This document shows positions 29,825 through 38,691 of a stretch of DNA of 40,549 nucleotides, piece by piece. The notes beneath the pieces are model-generated. The model did not search any database. It was not told the origin of the DNA and saw only the letters and a list, made by a program, of their open reading frames with translations. The DNA is from E44-bin88 sp050123275 (GTDB lineage: Bacteria; Chloroflexota; Dehalococcoidia; Dehalococcoidales; BS750m-G39): contig JASFHK010000014.1 in NCBI GenBank assembly GCA_050123275.1, forward strand, positions 1 to 40,549, written 5' to 3'. Both the position numbers and the translations under genes were made by a program. How positions within the stretch are numbered: position 1 is the first letter of the stretch; each line of letters begins with the position of its first letter.

Positions 29825-31105
29825 ATGACTGATAAAGGAAAAGGTGCCCCGGTAGTGGTTATCGGGGGAGGGGTGGCCGGTATTGAGACCAGCCTGCTTT
29901 TGGCCGGCTCGGGGAGAAAGGTGTACCTCGTCGAAAAGAGCTCCTACATCGGCGGTAACGTCATCAAGTTCGAAGAGGTGTTCCCCAACATGGACTGCTC
30001 CACCTGTATGATAGCCCCCAAGCAGCAGGAGCTTCTGGCTGACGAGAATATTGAGCTGCTGAGGCTGAGCCAGGTCGAGTCCGTCAGCGGCTCGGCGGGC
30101 GATTTTTCGGTGAAAATCAGGAAAAAGGCGAGCTATGTCGACCCGGACAACTGTATCGGCTGCAACGCCTGTTTCGAACCCTGCCCGGTGGAGGTGGACA
30201 ACGAATTCGAGGAAGGGTTGTCCAAGCGGAAGGCGATATATATTCCCTGCGCCGGGGCGCTGCCCAACGTCCCCGTCATCGACACCGAAAACTGCCTGCG
30301 CTTTAAGGGGAAGGAGTGCAAAGCCTGCCAGGAAGCCTGCATGTTCGAGGCTATCGACTACAATCAGAAGGACGAGGAGCTGGAGCTGAAGGCCGGCGCC
30401 ATCGTCGTCGCCACCGGTTTCGCATCGTTCGACGTCGGCCAGACCGCCCAGTACGGCTACAAGAAGCTCGATAACGTCTACTCTGCCATGGAGGTGGAGA
30501 GGATATGCGCCTCCAACGGGCCCACCGACGGGCAGATTACGCTGAAGAACGGCCAGCCGCCCAAGTCGGCGGCGGTTATCCACTGCGTGGGGCGGGAGCA
30601 GAAGGGCTATTGCTCCTCGGTATGCTGTATGGCCTCCCTCAAGCTTTCCCACTTCATCAAGGCGAAACTGCCCGAGGTGAAGATAACCCACTTCTACTCC
30701 GACCTCTGCATTCCCGGTAAAGACTACCAGCATTTTTACGAAGAGGTAAAGGGGCACGGGGTGGACTTCGTCCGGGCTGCGGTAACCGGGGTGGCTCAAT
30801 CGGGGAAGGATCTGGCGGTTAAGTATAAGACCGAGGACGGCCAGGAAAAAAGCCTGGCCGTGGAGATGGTTATTCTTAACCCGGCCCTGGAACCGGGGTC
30901 AGATTCGGCGAAACTGGCCGGGATTCTGAACATCCCGCAGGGCAAGGACGGCTTCTTCAGCGAGAAGGAGCCAGACCTTAGCTCCATAGACACCGCGCAG
31001 GACGGTGTGTTTATCGCCGGCTGCGCCCAGGGCCCCAAGGATATTGCCGAGACGGTAGCCGAAGCGGAAGCGACGGCGGGAAGAATACTTTCATCATCAA
31101 AGTAG
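29825..31105 (+). CDS. HdrA-like flavin/iron-sulfur protein (copy 1, QmoA-sized)
   Basis: The 426-residue protein has the FAD-binding GGGVAGIETSLLLAGSG (14-30), YIGGNV, and the HdrA hallmark NMDCSTCMIAPK. One ferredoxin-like cluster is bound by Cys110, 113, 116 and 120 (CIGCNACFEPCP) and a further Cys set by 157, 165, 168 and 172. The second FAD segment is AGAIVVATGFASFD. At 426 residues it lacks the N-terminal extension of full HdrA and is close to QmoA in size. ATG at 29825 fits the FAD motif start; a longer upstream frame would overlap the MvhD gene. It should accept or bifurcate electrons with its paralogue. Confidence 0.85.
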   Translation: MTDKGKGAPVVVIGGGVAGIETSLLLAGSGRKVYLVEKSSYIGGNVIKFEEVFPNMDCSTCMIAPKQQELLADENIELLRLSQVESVSGSAGDFSVKIRKKASYVDPDNCIGCNACFEPCPVEVDNEFEEGLSKRKAIYIPCAGALPNVPVIDTENCLRFKGKECKACQEACMFEAIDYNQKDEELELKAGAIVVATGFASFDVGQTAQYGYKKLDNVYSAMEVERICASNGPTDGQITLKNGQPPKSAAVIHCVGREQKGYCSSVCCMASLKLSHFIKAKLPEVKITHFYSDLCIPGKDYQHFYEEVKGHGVDFVRAAVTGVAQSGKDLAVKYKTEDGQEKSLAVEMVILNPALEPGSDSAKLAGILNIPQGKDGFFSEKEPDLSSIDTAQDGVFIAGCAQGPKDIAETVAEAEATAGRILSSSK

Positions 31106-31115
31106 AGGTGGCAAA

Positions 31116-32822
31116 GTGGCCAAGAGAATAGGCGTATACGTTTGCGAGTGCGGTACCAACATCGCCGAAAAGATAGATGTCGACCAGGTAATCGCCGCCG
31201 TCAGTCCTCTCAAAGATGTGGTGGTTGCCGAGAAGTATAAGCTCTTATGCTCCGGCGACGGGCAGGCATTCCTCAAGCAGGCTATCGAAGAGCACAATCT
31301 AACGCACCTGGTGGTGGCGGCCTGCTCGCCGAAGCAGCACGAGATTACCTTCATGAACGTTTGCGCGCAGGCGGGTCTCAACCCGCAGCTGTTCCAGCTG
31401 GCCAATATACGCGAACAGTGCGCCTGGGTCACGCCGGACGGGGCCGAGGCCACGGCTAAGGCGATCAGACAGATAAGAGCCGCTATCAGCCGGGTCGGCT
31501 ATCATCGCCCCCTCGAAAACAAGGAAATCAGCTGTAATCCCGACGTGCTGGTCATCGGCGGCGGTATCGCCGGCATCAAAGCCAGCCAGCTGCTGGCGTC
31601 ACCGGACAGGAAAGTCTATCTGGTGGAGAAGAGCCCGGTGCTGGGCGGCAAGGTGAAGGATTTAAGCCGCCTCTTCGTCAACATGGAATCGGGCCCAGAG
31701 CTGATAGAACGGGAATTAAAGGGCCTTAACGGCAATAAGTATGTTCAGCTATTCACCGAGAGCGAAGTGGAGCAGATTTTGGGCTTCCTGGGTAATTTCG
31801 AGGTGAAGGTGGTAAAGAAAGCGGAGGGTGCTGAAGACAAGGAGCTCGACTTAAATGTCGGGGCGGTGATACTGGCTACCGGCTTCGAGCTGTTTGACCT
31901 CAGCGGTCTGCCCCGCTACGGCTACGGAAAGATAGACGATGTTTATACCGGTCTGGAGTTCGAGGAGATGAATATCCCCGCAGGGCCTACCGGCGGCAAA
32001 ATCCTGCTTAAAAACGGCCAGCCGCCCCAGTCGGTGGCCATCATTCATTGCGCCGGCAGGGAAGAGAAGGGCTATTGCTCCAAGGTATGCTGTGCCTACT
32101 CGTTCAAATTCGACCGGATGCTTAAAGACCAACTGCCCCAGGCCAAGGTGACTCATCTCTATTCCGACCTTTGTCTGCCCGGCAAGTCTTTCCAGAAGTT
32201 TTACGCGGATACCAGGGATTTGGGCGCCGACTACATCCGTGTCGCCAAGACCGAGGTCGGCGGCAACGGCAAAGGCCCCGCCGTCAAATACGAGACGGAG
32301 GCCGGCAAGAAAAGCGAGCTGGCGGCGGATATGGTCGTTCTGCTGCCGGTGATGGAGCCCGCCGGCGATGCCGGAAAGTTCGCCGAAATGCTCAATATCG
32401 CTCGGGACGACAAGGGGTTCTTCGTCGAAGAGCACCAGCTGCTCGGCCCGATAGCCTCCACCGTCGAGGGAGTGTTCGTTATCGGCTGCGCCCGGGGGCC
32501 GCACAGCATCGCCGAATCGATAGTCCAGTCGGAGGCGGCGGCGGGGAAGATACTTTCGGCGCTGGTGCCGGGTAAAAAGCTGGAGCTTGAGGTCAGGGTG
32601 TCCGAGATATCGGAGAGCTTCTGTACCGGCTGTAAGACCTGTATCGAGGTTTGCCCCTACGGGGCGATTAGCTTCGACGAAGACAAGAGAGTCTCGGTGG
32701 TGAACGAGGTACTGTGCCATGGCTGCGGTAACTGTGCCGCCGCCTGCCCCTCCGGAGCCGCCAGGCTGAAGCATTTTACCTTCCCCCAGATTTACCAGGA
32801 GCTTAAAGAGGTATTGCGATAA
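31116..32822 (+). CDS. HdrA-like flavin/iron-sulfur protein (copy 2, full-length type)
   Basis: The 568-residue protein begins with an HdrA N-terminal domain (RIGVYVCECGTNIAEKIDVD, then LLCSGDGQAFLKQ and ACSPKQHE). The FAD domain follows (VIGGGIAGIKASQLLASPDR near 143). It ends with two [4Fe-4S] ferredoxin motifs (CTGCKTCIEVCPYG and CHGCGNCAAACPSG). HdrA subunits carry FAD for flavin-based electron bifurcation in soluble complexes. The second paralogue lacks the NMDCSTCM motif of copy 1, having NMESGPE instead. It starts with GTG ten bases after copy 1. No HdrB or HdrC (CCG-domain) gene follows. Confidence 0.88.
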   Translation: MAKRIGVYVCECGTNIAEKIDVDQVIAAVSPLKDVVVAEKYKLLCSGDGQAFLKQAIEEHNLTHLVVAACSPKQHEITFMNVCAQAGLNPQLFQLANIREQCAWVTPDGAEATAKAIRQIRAAISRVGYHRPLENKEISCNPDVLVIGGGIAGIKASQLLASPDRKVYLVEKSPVLGGKVKDLSRLFVNMESGPELIERELKGLNGNKYVQLFTESEVEQILGFLGNFEVKVVKKAEGAEDKELDLNVGAVILATGFELFDLSGLPRYGYGKIDDVYTGLEFEEMNIPAGPTGGKILLKNGQPPQSVAIIHCAGREEKGYCSKVCCAYSFKFDRMLKDQLPQAKVTHLYSDLCLPGKSFQKFYADTRDLGADYIRVAKTEVGGNGKGPAVKYETEAGKKSELAADMVVLLPVMEPAGDAGKFAEMLNIARDDKGFFVEEHQLLGPIASTVEGVFVIGCARGPHSIAESIVQSEAAAGKILSALVPGKKLELEVRVSEISESFCTGCKTCIEVCPYGAISFDEDKRVSVVNEVLCHGCGNCAAACPSGAARLKHFTFPQIYQELKEVLR

Positions 32823-32825
32823 GAG

Positions 32826-33986
32826 GTGTCTGATATGGCTGTCGATAACAAGGGTGCACTTTTCGCTGCAGAAGGCGGACCGAGAGAAAAGGTCGTAGCT
32901 TTCCTGAAACAGGCCATCGGGAAGGGTTGTTTCGACGCCGTCCTCATACCGGTAAGGGCAGCGGGGACCGATTCGTTCAGCTATTTGGTGACCCGGGACG
33001 AGTCGATACTGGATAACGCCTATCCCCTGCCTCCGGTGATGCCCGTTCAGGGAGCCAAAGCCATTTCCGGCCTTACCGGGCACGGCCCGGGCCATAAAAA
33101 GATAGCCGCCGTAGTGCGACCCTGCGAAGCCAGAGCCACCGTCGAGCTGTTCAAACTGGGCCAGGTTGACCTGGAAAACATATATCTGATTACCATCGAT
33201 TGCCCCGGAGCCTTGCCGCTGGCCGATTGGGCCCAAGACGCCAGGAAAGCCGAGGCGGAGTTTGCCAAAGTCCAGAAAGGGGAGGCCGGCGAGAGCCTGA
33301 GGCCCGCCTGCCAGATATGCGATAAGTTCTCGGCTAGCGGCGGCCAGGACCTGCACATCGGCGTGCTGGGGGTCAAGGGCGGCGCTATTTGCCTTATCCC
33401 CAACAGCCCCAAGGGCGAGAGTATTTTGGGTTGCCTGGGCATGGCCGCGGACGCCGATACATCGGGCTGGAAAAAAACGGTAAATTCCCTGACCGAGGCG
33501 AGAAAAGAGCAACGCCGGAAATTCATGCAGGAATTCAAGCCCAAGGCTACCGGGCTGGATAACCTGCTTAACACCTTCAGCCAGTGTATAAACTGCCACA
33601 ACTGCATGCGGGTCTGTCCCATATGCTACTGCCGGCAGTGTCTCTTCGATTCGGGCGATATGAAGTTCGCCTTTGAAGACTACCTCAACCGGGCCGAAAT
33701 ATCCGGCGGGCTGAGGCTTCCGCCCGAGACGCTTCTCTTCCATATCGGGCGTATGCTGCACATGTCCCTCTCCTGCGTATCCTGCGGGGCCTGTGAGGAT
33801 GCCTGCCCCACCGCCATCCCGGTCGCCCAGGTCTTCAGCCTGGTGGGCGGCCAGAACCAGGAGGAGTTTGACTACGTGCCCGGCCGGAGCCGCGAGGAAC
33901 CGCTTCCCTTGAGGGTTTATCAAGAGAAGGAATTCGAAGAAGTGGAGCAGTCTTACCTAGAGACCTCCGCCAAACAGGAGGCTTAG
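32826..33986 (+). CDS. FrhB/FdhB-like iron-sulfur flavoprotein subunit (copy 1)
   Basis: The 386-residue protein has the FrhB-family segment IAAVVRPCEARATVELFKLG and a central Cys-rich region (CINCHNCMRVCPICYCRQC). A ferredoxin motif near the C-terminus follows (CVSCGACEDACPTAIPV). Homologues serve as F420- or NAD(P)-linked beta subunits of hydrogenase, formate dehydrogenase or Hdr-associated complexes. It may be the entry site for a soluble electron carrier into the HdrA-like pair upstream. GTG at 32826 or ATG at 32835 can start it; AAGAGG is close. The next gene is its tandem paralogue. Confidence 0.8.
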   Translation: MSDMAVDNKGALFAAEGGPREKVVAFLKQAIGKGCFDAVLIPVRAAGTDSFSYLVTRDESILDNAYPLPPVMPVQGAKAISGLTGHGPGHKKIAAVVRPCEARATVELFKLGQVDLENIYLITIDCPGALPLADWAQDARKAEAEFAKVQKGEAGESLRPACQICDKFSASGGQDLHIGVLGVKGGAICLIPNSPKGESILGCLGMAADADTSGWKKTVNSLTEARKEQRRKFMQEFKPKATGLDNLLNTFSQCINCHNCMRVCPICYCRQCLFDSGDMKFAFEDYLNRAEISGGLRLPPETLLFHIGRMLHMSLSCVSCGACEDACPTAIPVAQVFSLVGGQNQEEFDYVPGRSREEPLPLRVYQEKEFEEVEQSYLETSAKQEA

Positions 33987-33988
33987 AG

Positions 33989-35083
33989 ATGCCCAAGGCG
34001 TTGAAGTTGAATAAGGGCGCTGAAGCGTGTTTGCTGGAGTTTTTGAAGTTCCTGCTGGAAGAGGGCAAGGTCAAGGGGGTTTTCACCCTCAAAAAGGTAG
34101 CTGAAAACGGCGTCGCCTATTCGTTGATTACCGACCCGGCGGCGCTCGAAGAAGCCCGGCCTTTTTTCCCCTTGATGCCGGCCAATGCCGCCAAAGTGCT
34201 TTCCCGGCTTACCCTGGTGGAAGCCGCCGACAAGCCCGTCGCCGCCGTGGTAAGACCCTGCGAACTGAGGGCGCTCACCGAACTTATGAAGCTGAACCAG
34301 GGAAGCCTGGATAACCTCTTGTTGATTAGCTCGACCTGCGGCGGGGTCTATCCGCTGGAGACGGCCGTGAGCGGGGATATCGAGGAAAAACTGCCCTCGT
34401 ACTGGGAGGCGGTGAAGAAGGCCGAGATTGCCCCCGGTATCAGGGATGCCTGCGCCAGCTGTGAGAATTTCGTGCCCTATAACGCCGACATCACCCTGGA
34501 TTTGATTGGCAACGATGCCGCCGAACATTGCCTGATGCACCTGAATACGGAAAAGGGCGCCGGGTTTGCCGACGGCTTTAAGGGAGATATCGGTGGCGAA
34601 GAGGTTAAAGCGGCGATAATCGACGGCCTGCGGACGAAGCGGCAGGCCAGAAAGCAGGAGCTTTTCAAGGAGCTGGGCGTCGACAGCTTCGATGTAAACA
34701 AACTCTTCGAGAAATGCATCGGCTGCCGTAATTGCAGCAAGGTCTGCCCTGCCTGTTACTGCCACGTCTGCTTCTTCGATTCCGGGGGCGATGAGCATGA
34801 GCCGAAATACTACGAGACCCAAATGGAGAGAAACGGATACGGGCAGGTTCTGCCCGTCCCGATATTCTATCAGCTGATAAGGTTATTCCACGTGAGCCTG
34901 ACCTGCACCGGCTGCGGCCAGTGTTCCGATGTGTGTCCGGTGGATATCCCGCTCTGGGCGATTGCCCTGAAAACGGGCGGGGCAGTCCAGGAATCGTTTG
35001 ACTATCTGCCGGGAAGGGACCTGGAGGAGTCGCTGCCTATTCTCGCCTTCAAGCCCGACGAGTTCGCCGCCGTTGTCGATTGA
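33989..35083 (+). CDS. FrhB/FdhB-like iron-sulfur flavoprotein subunit (copy 2)
   Basis: The 364-residue paralogue of the preceding gene has VAAVVRPCELRALTELMKLNQ, CIGCRNCSKVCPACYCHVCFF and CTGCGQCSDVCPVDIP. It lacks the N-terminal extension and ends in a similar PGRDLEESLP element. It starts two bases after copy 1 stops. The tandem pair implies a heterodimer or two carrier specificities. It is the last gene of the operon, and the downstream DUF169 gene is convergent. Confidence 0.8.
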   Translation: MPKALKLNKGAEACLLEFLKFLLEEGKVKGVFTLKKVAENGVAYSLITDPAALEEARPFFPLMPANAAKVLSRLTLVEAADKPVAAVVRPCELRALTELMKLNQGSLDNLLLISSTCGGVYPLETAVSGDIEEKLPSYWEAVKKAEIAPGIRDACASCENFVPYNADITLDLIGNDAAEHCLMHLNTEKGAGFADGFKGDIGGEEVKAAIIDGLRTKRQARKQELFKELGVDSFDVNKLFEKCIGCRNCSKVCPACYCHVCFFDSGGDEHEPKYYETQMERNGYGQVLPVPIFYQLIRLFHVSLTCTGCGQCSDVCPVDIPLWAIALKTGGAVQESFDYLPGRDLEESLPILAFKPDEFAAVVD

Positions 35084-35095
35084 TAGCGGCTCGGC

Positions 35096-35848
35096 TTAAA
35101 CGGATTGAGATTCCTGCTGTAACTCTTCGACTATTCGCCTAATCCTCTTCTTGTGCCCCTCTTTGCCCAAGGTGTAGGAGAGAGGTATCCATTTCATATC
35201 CTGCAGGTTGTTCACCATGTTAGGTAGCAGGTCAAAGGGTATGGATAATAGTATCAACCCTTCGGGAAAGAGCCTCCTTGCTTTCATACCGTGGCCGAAA
35301 CCGGTGATGCTAAGGTTCATTTCTCCGCTTAGGTATGGGTAGATGTATAGCCAGGCGCAGCTGATAACCGTCGTCCCCTTCGCCGTCCACATCCTGCCGC
35401 TGCTGTAGCTTAAGGCTCTCAATAAGATTTCGGCCTGAATCACATTAGCCGTAATGATTAACACGTCTGGCTCGAAGGTCAGTTTGTCCAGGGGCGCGAA
35501 GGCGACATAGTTGACAGTATTTTTACGTAGCTTGGGGATGACTTCATAGATTCTCTGGTTGGCGCGCACGTCCTTGAGAACTTCCAGTTTCGGCCCTACC
35601 TGCCCGGTCTCAAAAGTGGGCTCGTGCTCTATCATGCCCAGCAGCAGCGGCCCGATGCAGGTGAAGTTTTCTTGGGTAACGTAGAAAGCGTTTCCCGCCT
35701 GGGCTTCGGGGAGCATCTCGCAAAGGTCTAGAATTTTGTCCAGCTTCTTTAAGCCCTCTGGTTTATTGGGCAGAAACTTAACCCCTACGGGCTTTATTTC
35801 AAAGTCGAATTTGTTAAATACAGATAACTCCAGTTGGCTTGAGTTCAT
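35096..35848 (-). CDS. DUF169 family protein
   Basis: The 250-residue protein belongs to the DUF169 (COG2043) family of unknown function, found mostly in anaerobes and archaea. Features include KPVGVKFLPNKPEGL near the start, ENFTCIGPLLLGM (about 62-74), a central KTNVNYVAFAPLDKL-like segment and FGHGMKARRLFPEGLILLSIPFD near the C-terminus. There is no signal or TM, and two to three Cys are spread without a cluster pattern. It is convergent to the Hdr-like operon with a 12-bp gap, so it is probably separate. Some DUF169 genes cluster with redox or formate genes, but no role is proven. Confidence 0.75.
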   Translation of the reverse strand: MNSSQLELSVFNKFDFEIKPVGVKFLPNKPEGLKKLDKILDLCEMLPEAQAGNAFYVTQENFTCIGPLLLGMIEHEPTFETGQVGPKLEVLKDVRANQRIYEVIPKLRKNTVNYVAFAPLDKLTFEPDVLIITANVIQAEILLRALSYSSGRMWTAKGTTVISCAWLYIYPYLSGEMNLSITGFGHGMKARRLFPEGLILLSIPFDLLPNMVNNLQDMKWIPLSYTLGKEGHKKRIRRIVEELQQESQSV

Positions 35849-35890
35849 CTTGCCCCCCTTTAGCCTTTATAGTGGCTCGAAGCCGGGCTA

Positions 35891-35919
35891 TTGCCAGGCG
35901 TTGAGAAGAAACCTATAAT
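35891..35919 (+). promoter_or_regulatory. Promoter of a structured RNA candidate
   Basis: TTGCCA (35891-35896), 17 bp, then perfect TATAAT (35914-35919). The expected start near 35926 coincides with the first paired base of the structured region at 35930. Confidence 0.7.
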
Positions 35920-35925
35920 ATGATG

Positions 35926-36038
35926 ATTAGGAAAGCGGGCGGCCACTCGCCCCGCTGAAGCCATTTTCGCGGGGAGGGTGGGAGAGACTAACGACGTAAG
36001 AAGCCCCGAATGGCACACCCTGGCCAGCCCGCCTTTCC
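35926..36038 (+). ncRNA. Candidate structured ncRNA with long closing stem and pseudoknot
   Basis: The region has no open frame but strong pairing. The closing helix joins 35930-35944 (GGAAAGCGGGCGGCC) with 36022-36038, broken by two one-base bulges. Inside, CCCCGC (35950-35955) pairs with GCGGGG (35969-35974), and AGGGTG (35975-35980) pairs with CACCCT (36016-36021). GCCATT in the first hairpin loop (35960-35965) is complementary to AATGGC (36009-36014), giving a pseudoknot. A consensus promoter starts exactly here. No plus-strand gene follows, so a free-standing RNA is likelier than a riboswitch. It matches no SRP, RNase P, tmRNA or cobalamin-riboswitch consensus I know. Beyond 36040 I see only the hairpin at 36148-36170. 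Confidence 0.55.
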
Positions 36039-36147
36039 CCGTTTATTCTCTGGCTAATTTTGACCTACCTGTAACATCATATTTCCGGAGTCCCCGAAAT
36101 TCCGGCCCGCACAGCTGTTTTTCAGGACAGTAGCTATAACCGATTGG

Positions 36148-36170
36148 CCCACCAGTGAAGATATGGTGGG
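36148..36170. terminator. Hairpin downstream of the livK-like gene
   Basis: CCCACCA (36148-36154) and TGGTGGG (36164-36170) form a 7-bp stem with a 9-base loop, about 60 bp past the stop of the minus-strand binding-protein gene. No T-run follows on either strand, so intrinsic termination is doubtful. Confidence 0.35.
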
Positions 36171-36229
36171 AATTTCCGGGAGCCCTACGGGGATGGAGCC
36201 ATAGAGCCCCCGGATTAATGATAATATGG

Positions 36230-37552
36230 TTATTCTTGCTTGTAGATGTGGTGGACCGGATAGGAACCCATGTCTACGATAATACCGTTTTGAACCTGCT
36301 GGATACGCACACCATCAGCCCCCTCGACATCACCCGGTCCGTAGGTAAGCGGTGAACCGGTTATGCCACCGGTGGAAAGGTCCTTAATCTGGTAGTAGCC
36401 ATACTCCAGGACATCAACCGCCTCCAGCTCGTCAGGAGATTTACCAGTCGCTATCAAGGCCAGCCTTTGCGCCTCAATCTGGGTCATGGCTTCAACTATG
36501 CCATCCACATACATGATGTGCATGGCTCCAGCCTTGTCGGGGCGGTTAGCCGCCAGCAGCTGGTTGGCGAAGGTCATTCCCTCACCGGTGTCATCCCAGG
36601 AGGCGTAGCCGCCGGCGACGACGAAGCCGTTAGCCTCTTGCCCCATGGCCGGAACGAATACCTGAAGGTGGCTCGGCGTGGCACAGCCGAAGGTTATCTC
36701 GTAGTCCATACCGGGGCCCATATTCAGGTTGTTCATCTCCTTTACCGTTGGCTGGGAACCAGGGTTAATCATGACGCCGAAACAAACATCAACATTGTTG
36801 TCCTTCAGCCATAGAAGCTGGGTGGTTGGCGGCGCGGTGGGGACCAGAGGCACGTACTGCTCACCGACTACCTCGTATCCGATGCTCTCCAGATAATCCT
36901 TCATCTCATCGGTCACCACCGACCTACCCATGGCGTTATCGGCGGTGAGGAAGGCGAACCTTGGTGCCCTCGTCTCATCCCAGTTCTCCAGGAACCAATC
37001 GGCGTAGGCACCACAATCATCGGTATAGATAGGGTAGTTGGTGAAGATGGTCTTTGGCGGCGACAGGAGATAGGGGCCGGCCGCCGCGCTGGTGGCGCCG
37101 ATGCGGTCCTCATTCATCAAGTCCATTAACGCCAGAGCCTGCGGTGAACCTGATACCCTCTCGACCAGGAGTCCTGCAGCCTTAAGCTCCTCGTAGATGG
37201 ACAGCACCTTATCTACATTGAGCTCATCATCTCGCCACATAACCTCAAAGGTTACGTTATCGGGGATTGTCTTGTCCGGGTACCATGGAGCCAGAATCTT
37301 GTTCTCATTCACCCAGGCAACATAGTCCTCATAGCCAGCCAGGCTCGCCGCCATATCCTCGGCGTAGGCACCGGTCAGGGCAAAGCAGCCGCCGACATAC
37401 ATGGTGTACTCAGCCGGCGGTGGTGTAGGCTCTTCTCCGTCTGATGGCGGAGGCGTTGGTTCCTCCTCCTCTGCTCCGCAGGCACCCAATAAGGGTATTG
37501 CTACCAGCGAAATAATTAGGGAAGCTATCAATAACCACTTAATCTTAGCCAT
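36230..37552 (-). CDS. Branched-chain-amino-acid-type (LivK-like) substrate-binding lipoprotein
   Basis: The 440-residue protein has a signal peptide with lipobox PLLGAC (Cys about 25), an E/P-rich linker (EEEEPTPPPSDGEEPTPPP), and a type I periplasmic-binding fold. That fold starts YVGGCFALTGAYAEDMAASL and contains SGSPQALALMDLMNEDRIGA and AFLTADNAMGRSV. In anaerobes such LivK-like binders often take aromatic or acyl compounds rather than amino acids. It follows livH and livM on the same strand. The neighbouring acyl-CoA ligase suggests a carboxylic-acid ligand. Confidence 0.88.
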   Translation of the reverse strand: MAKIKWLLIASLIISLVAIPLLGACGAEEEEPTPPPSDGEEPTPPPAEYTMYVGGCFALTGAYAEDMAASLAGYEDYVAWVNENKILAPWYPDKTIPDNVTFEVMWRDDELNVDKVLSIYEELKAAGLLVERVSGSPQALALMDLMNEDRIGATSAAAGPYLLSPPKTIFTNYPIYTDDCGAYADWFLENWDETRAPRFAFLTADNAMGRSVVTDEMKDYLESIGYEVVGEQYVPLVPTAPPTTQLLWLKDNNVDVCFGVMINPGSQPTVKEMNNLNMGPGMDYEITFGCATPSHLQVFVPAMGQEANGFVVAGGYASWDDTGEGMTFANQLLAANRPDKAGAMHIMYVDGIVEAMTQIEAQRLALIATGKSPDELEAVDVLEYGYYQIKDLSTGGITGSPLTYGPGDVEGADGVRIQQVQNGIIVDMGSYPVHHIYKQE

Positions 37553-37644
37553 CTCCTCTCCTCCTTTCCAATGTGTTATTTAGTTCGCCCCCTAAATTAG
37601 CCGTTCTCTTAAATTCACTCACCCCCTTTCACTCATATTTTGTT

Positions 37645-38688
37645 TTAATGCGAGAAAGGCCATAGCCGATAATATGCCTTGACCATCTCCCACCGGTGAG
37701 CCAGCCCCCTGGGCTCAAAGATGAGGAAGATGATGATTACCAAGCCGCGCAGGATGAGTCCCAGCGAAGCCGCGGCTTGAGGAGCGACGGCGACCGCCAG
37801 CATGGGGCCAACGATAGTAACCAGCTCGTCCAGCATTTTGAGGGCGACGACGCCGAAGATAACGCCGGTGGTGCTGCCCATACCGCCGACAATCAACATG
37901 CCCAGATACCAGACCGAGTTCATAAAGGGAAACTGGTCGACGGCGGCGAAGGCGACATAGTGAACCGTCAATGCGCCAGCCACGCCGGCAAAAACACAGC
38001 CGATAAAGAAGGCCAGCAGCTTATAAGACCACAGATTGACCCCCATGACCTCAGCCGCCAACTCATTATCTCTGATGGCGATAAAGGCTCTGCCGACCCT
38101 GGTCCTGACGATGTTTTTAGCCACGAATGTCGCCAGACAGGCCAGTATCATCACCAGGTAGAAATAGCTGGCTTTGGACTTAAAGACAAAGCCGCCTATC
38201 TCAGGCCTGGGCACGGACATGCCATCGGCCCCACCGGTAAGACTGACTAGTTGGAGGACGAACCAGATGATAATAAAATAGGCGGCTACGGTGGACATAA
38301 TCAGGTAGAAGCCCTTGACCTTTAGCGACGGCAGTCCAAAGATTATACCCACTATTCCCGACATCAAAGCCGCGCAGGGTAAGGCCGCCCAGAACGGCCA
38401 GCCAAGGTGGGCGGTAAGAATAGCCGAGGTATAACCACCCACCGCCATGAAGCCCACATGTCCCAGCGAGACCTGATTACAATAGCCGGTTAGAATTTGC
38501 AGGCCGTGAACGCTGATAACGGTGATACCGATTATGGTTATTATGGTCAGTATTCGGTCGCTGGCATAGAGCGGGCAGGTGAAAATAATGGCGAGTAAGG
38601 CAAGCAGCATTATCCACTGCGTCTTGGTGCGGAAGATAGCCATGTCCTGACCATAGCTTTCGTTAAAGGTTCCGCTGGGCAAAGCCAT
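37645..38688 (-). CDS. livM: Branched-chain-type ABC transporter permease, LivM
   Basis: The 347-residue membrane protein has about eight to ten TMs and the LivM signature GLQILTGYCNQVSLGHVGFMAVGGYTSA at about 65-92. The coupling segment IRDNELAAEVMGVNLWSYKLLAF follows, and GGMGSTTGVIFG sits near the end. It begins one base after the livH stop triplet region, with AAAGGA within the end of livH. The matching LivG/LivF ATPases are not in the window; they may lie to the right of it. Confidence 0.9.
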   Translation of the reverse strand: MALPSGTFNESYGQDMAIFRTKTQWIMLLALLAIIFTCPLYASDRILTIITIIGITVISVHGLQILTGYCNQVSLGHVGFMAVGGYTSAILTAHLGWPFWAALPCAALMSGIVGIIFGLPSLKVKGFYLIMSTVAAYFIIIWFVLQLVSLTGGADGMSVPRPEIGGFVFKSKASYFYLVMILACLATFVAKNIVRTRVGRAFIAIRDNELAAEVMGVNLWSYKLLAFFIGCVFAGVAGALTVHYVAFAAVDQFPFMNSVWYLGMLIVGGMGSTTGVIFGVVALKMLDELVTIVGPMLAVAVAPQAAASLGLILRGLVIIIFLIFEPRGLAHRWEMVKAYYRLWPFSH

Positions 38689-38691
38689 CTA

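Noticed and set aside
31851..33923. Long antisense open frame of about 690 codons on the minus strand
   Set aside because: It lies opposite well-supported HdrA-like and FrhB-like genes. High-GC codon bias produces long antisense frames, and its translation resembles no protein.
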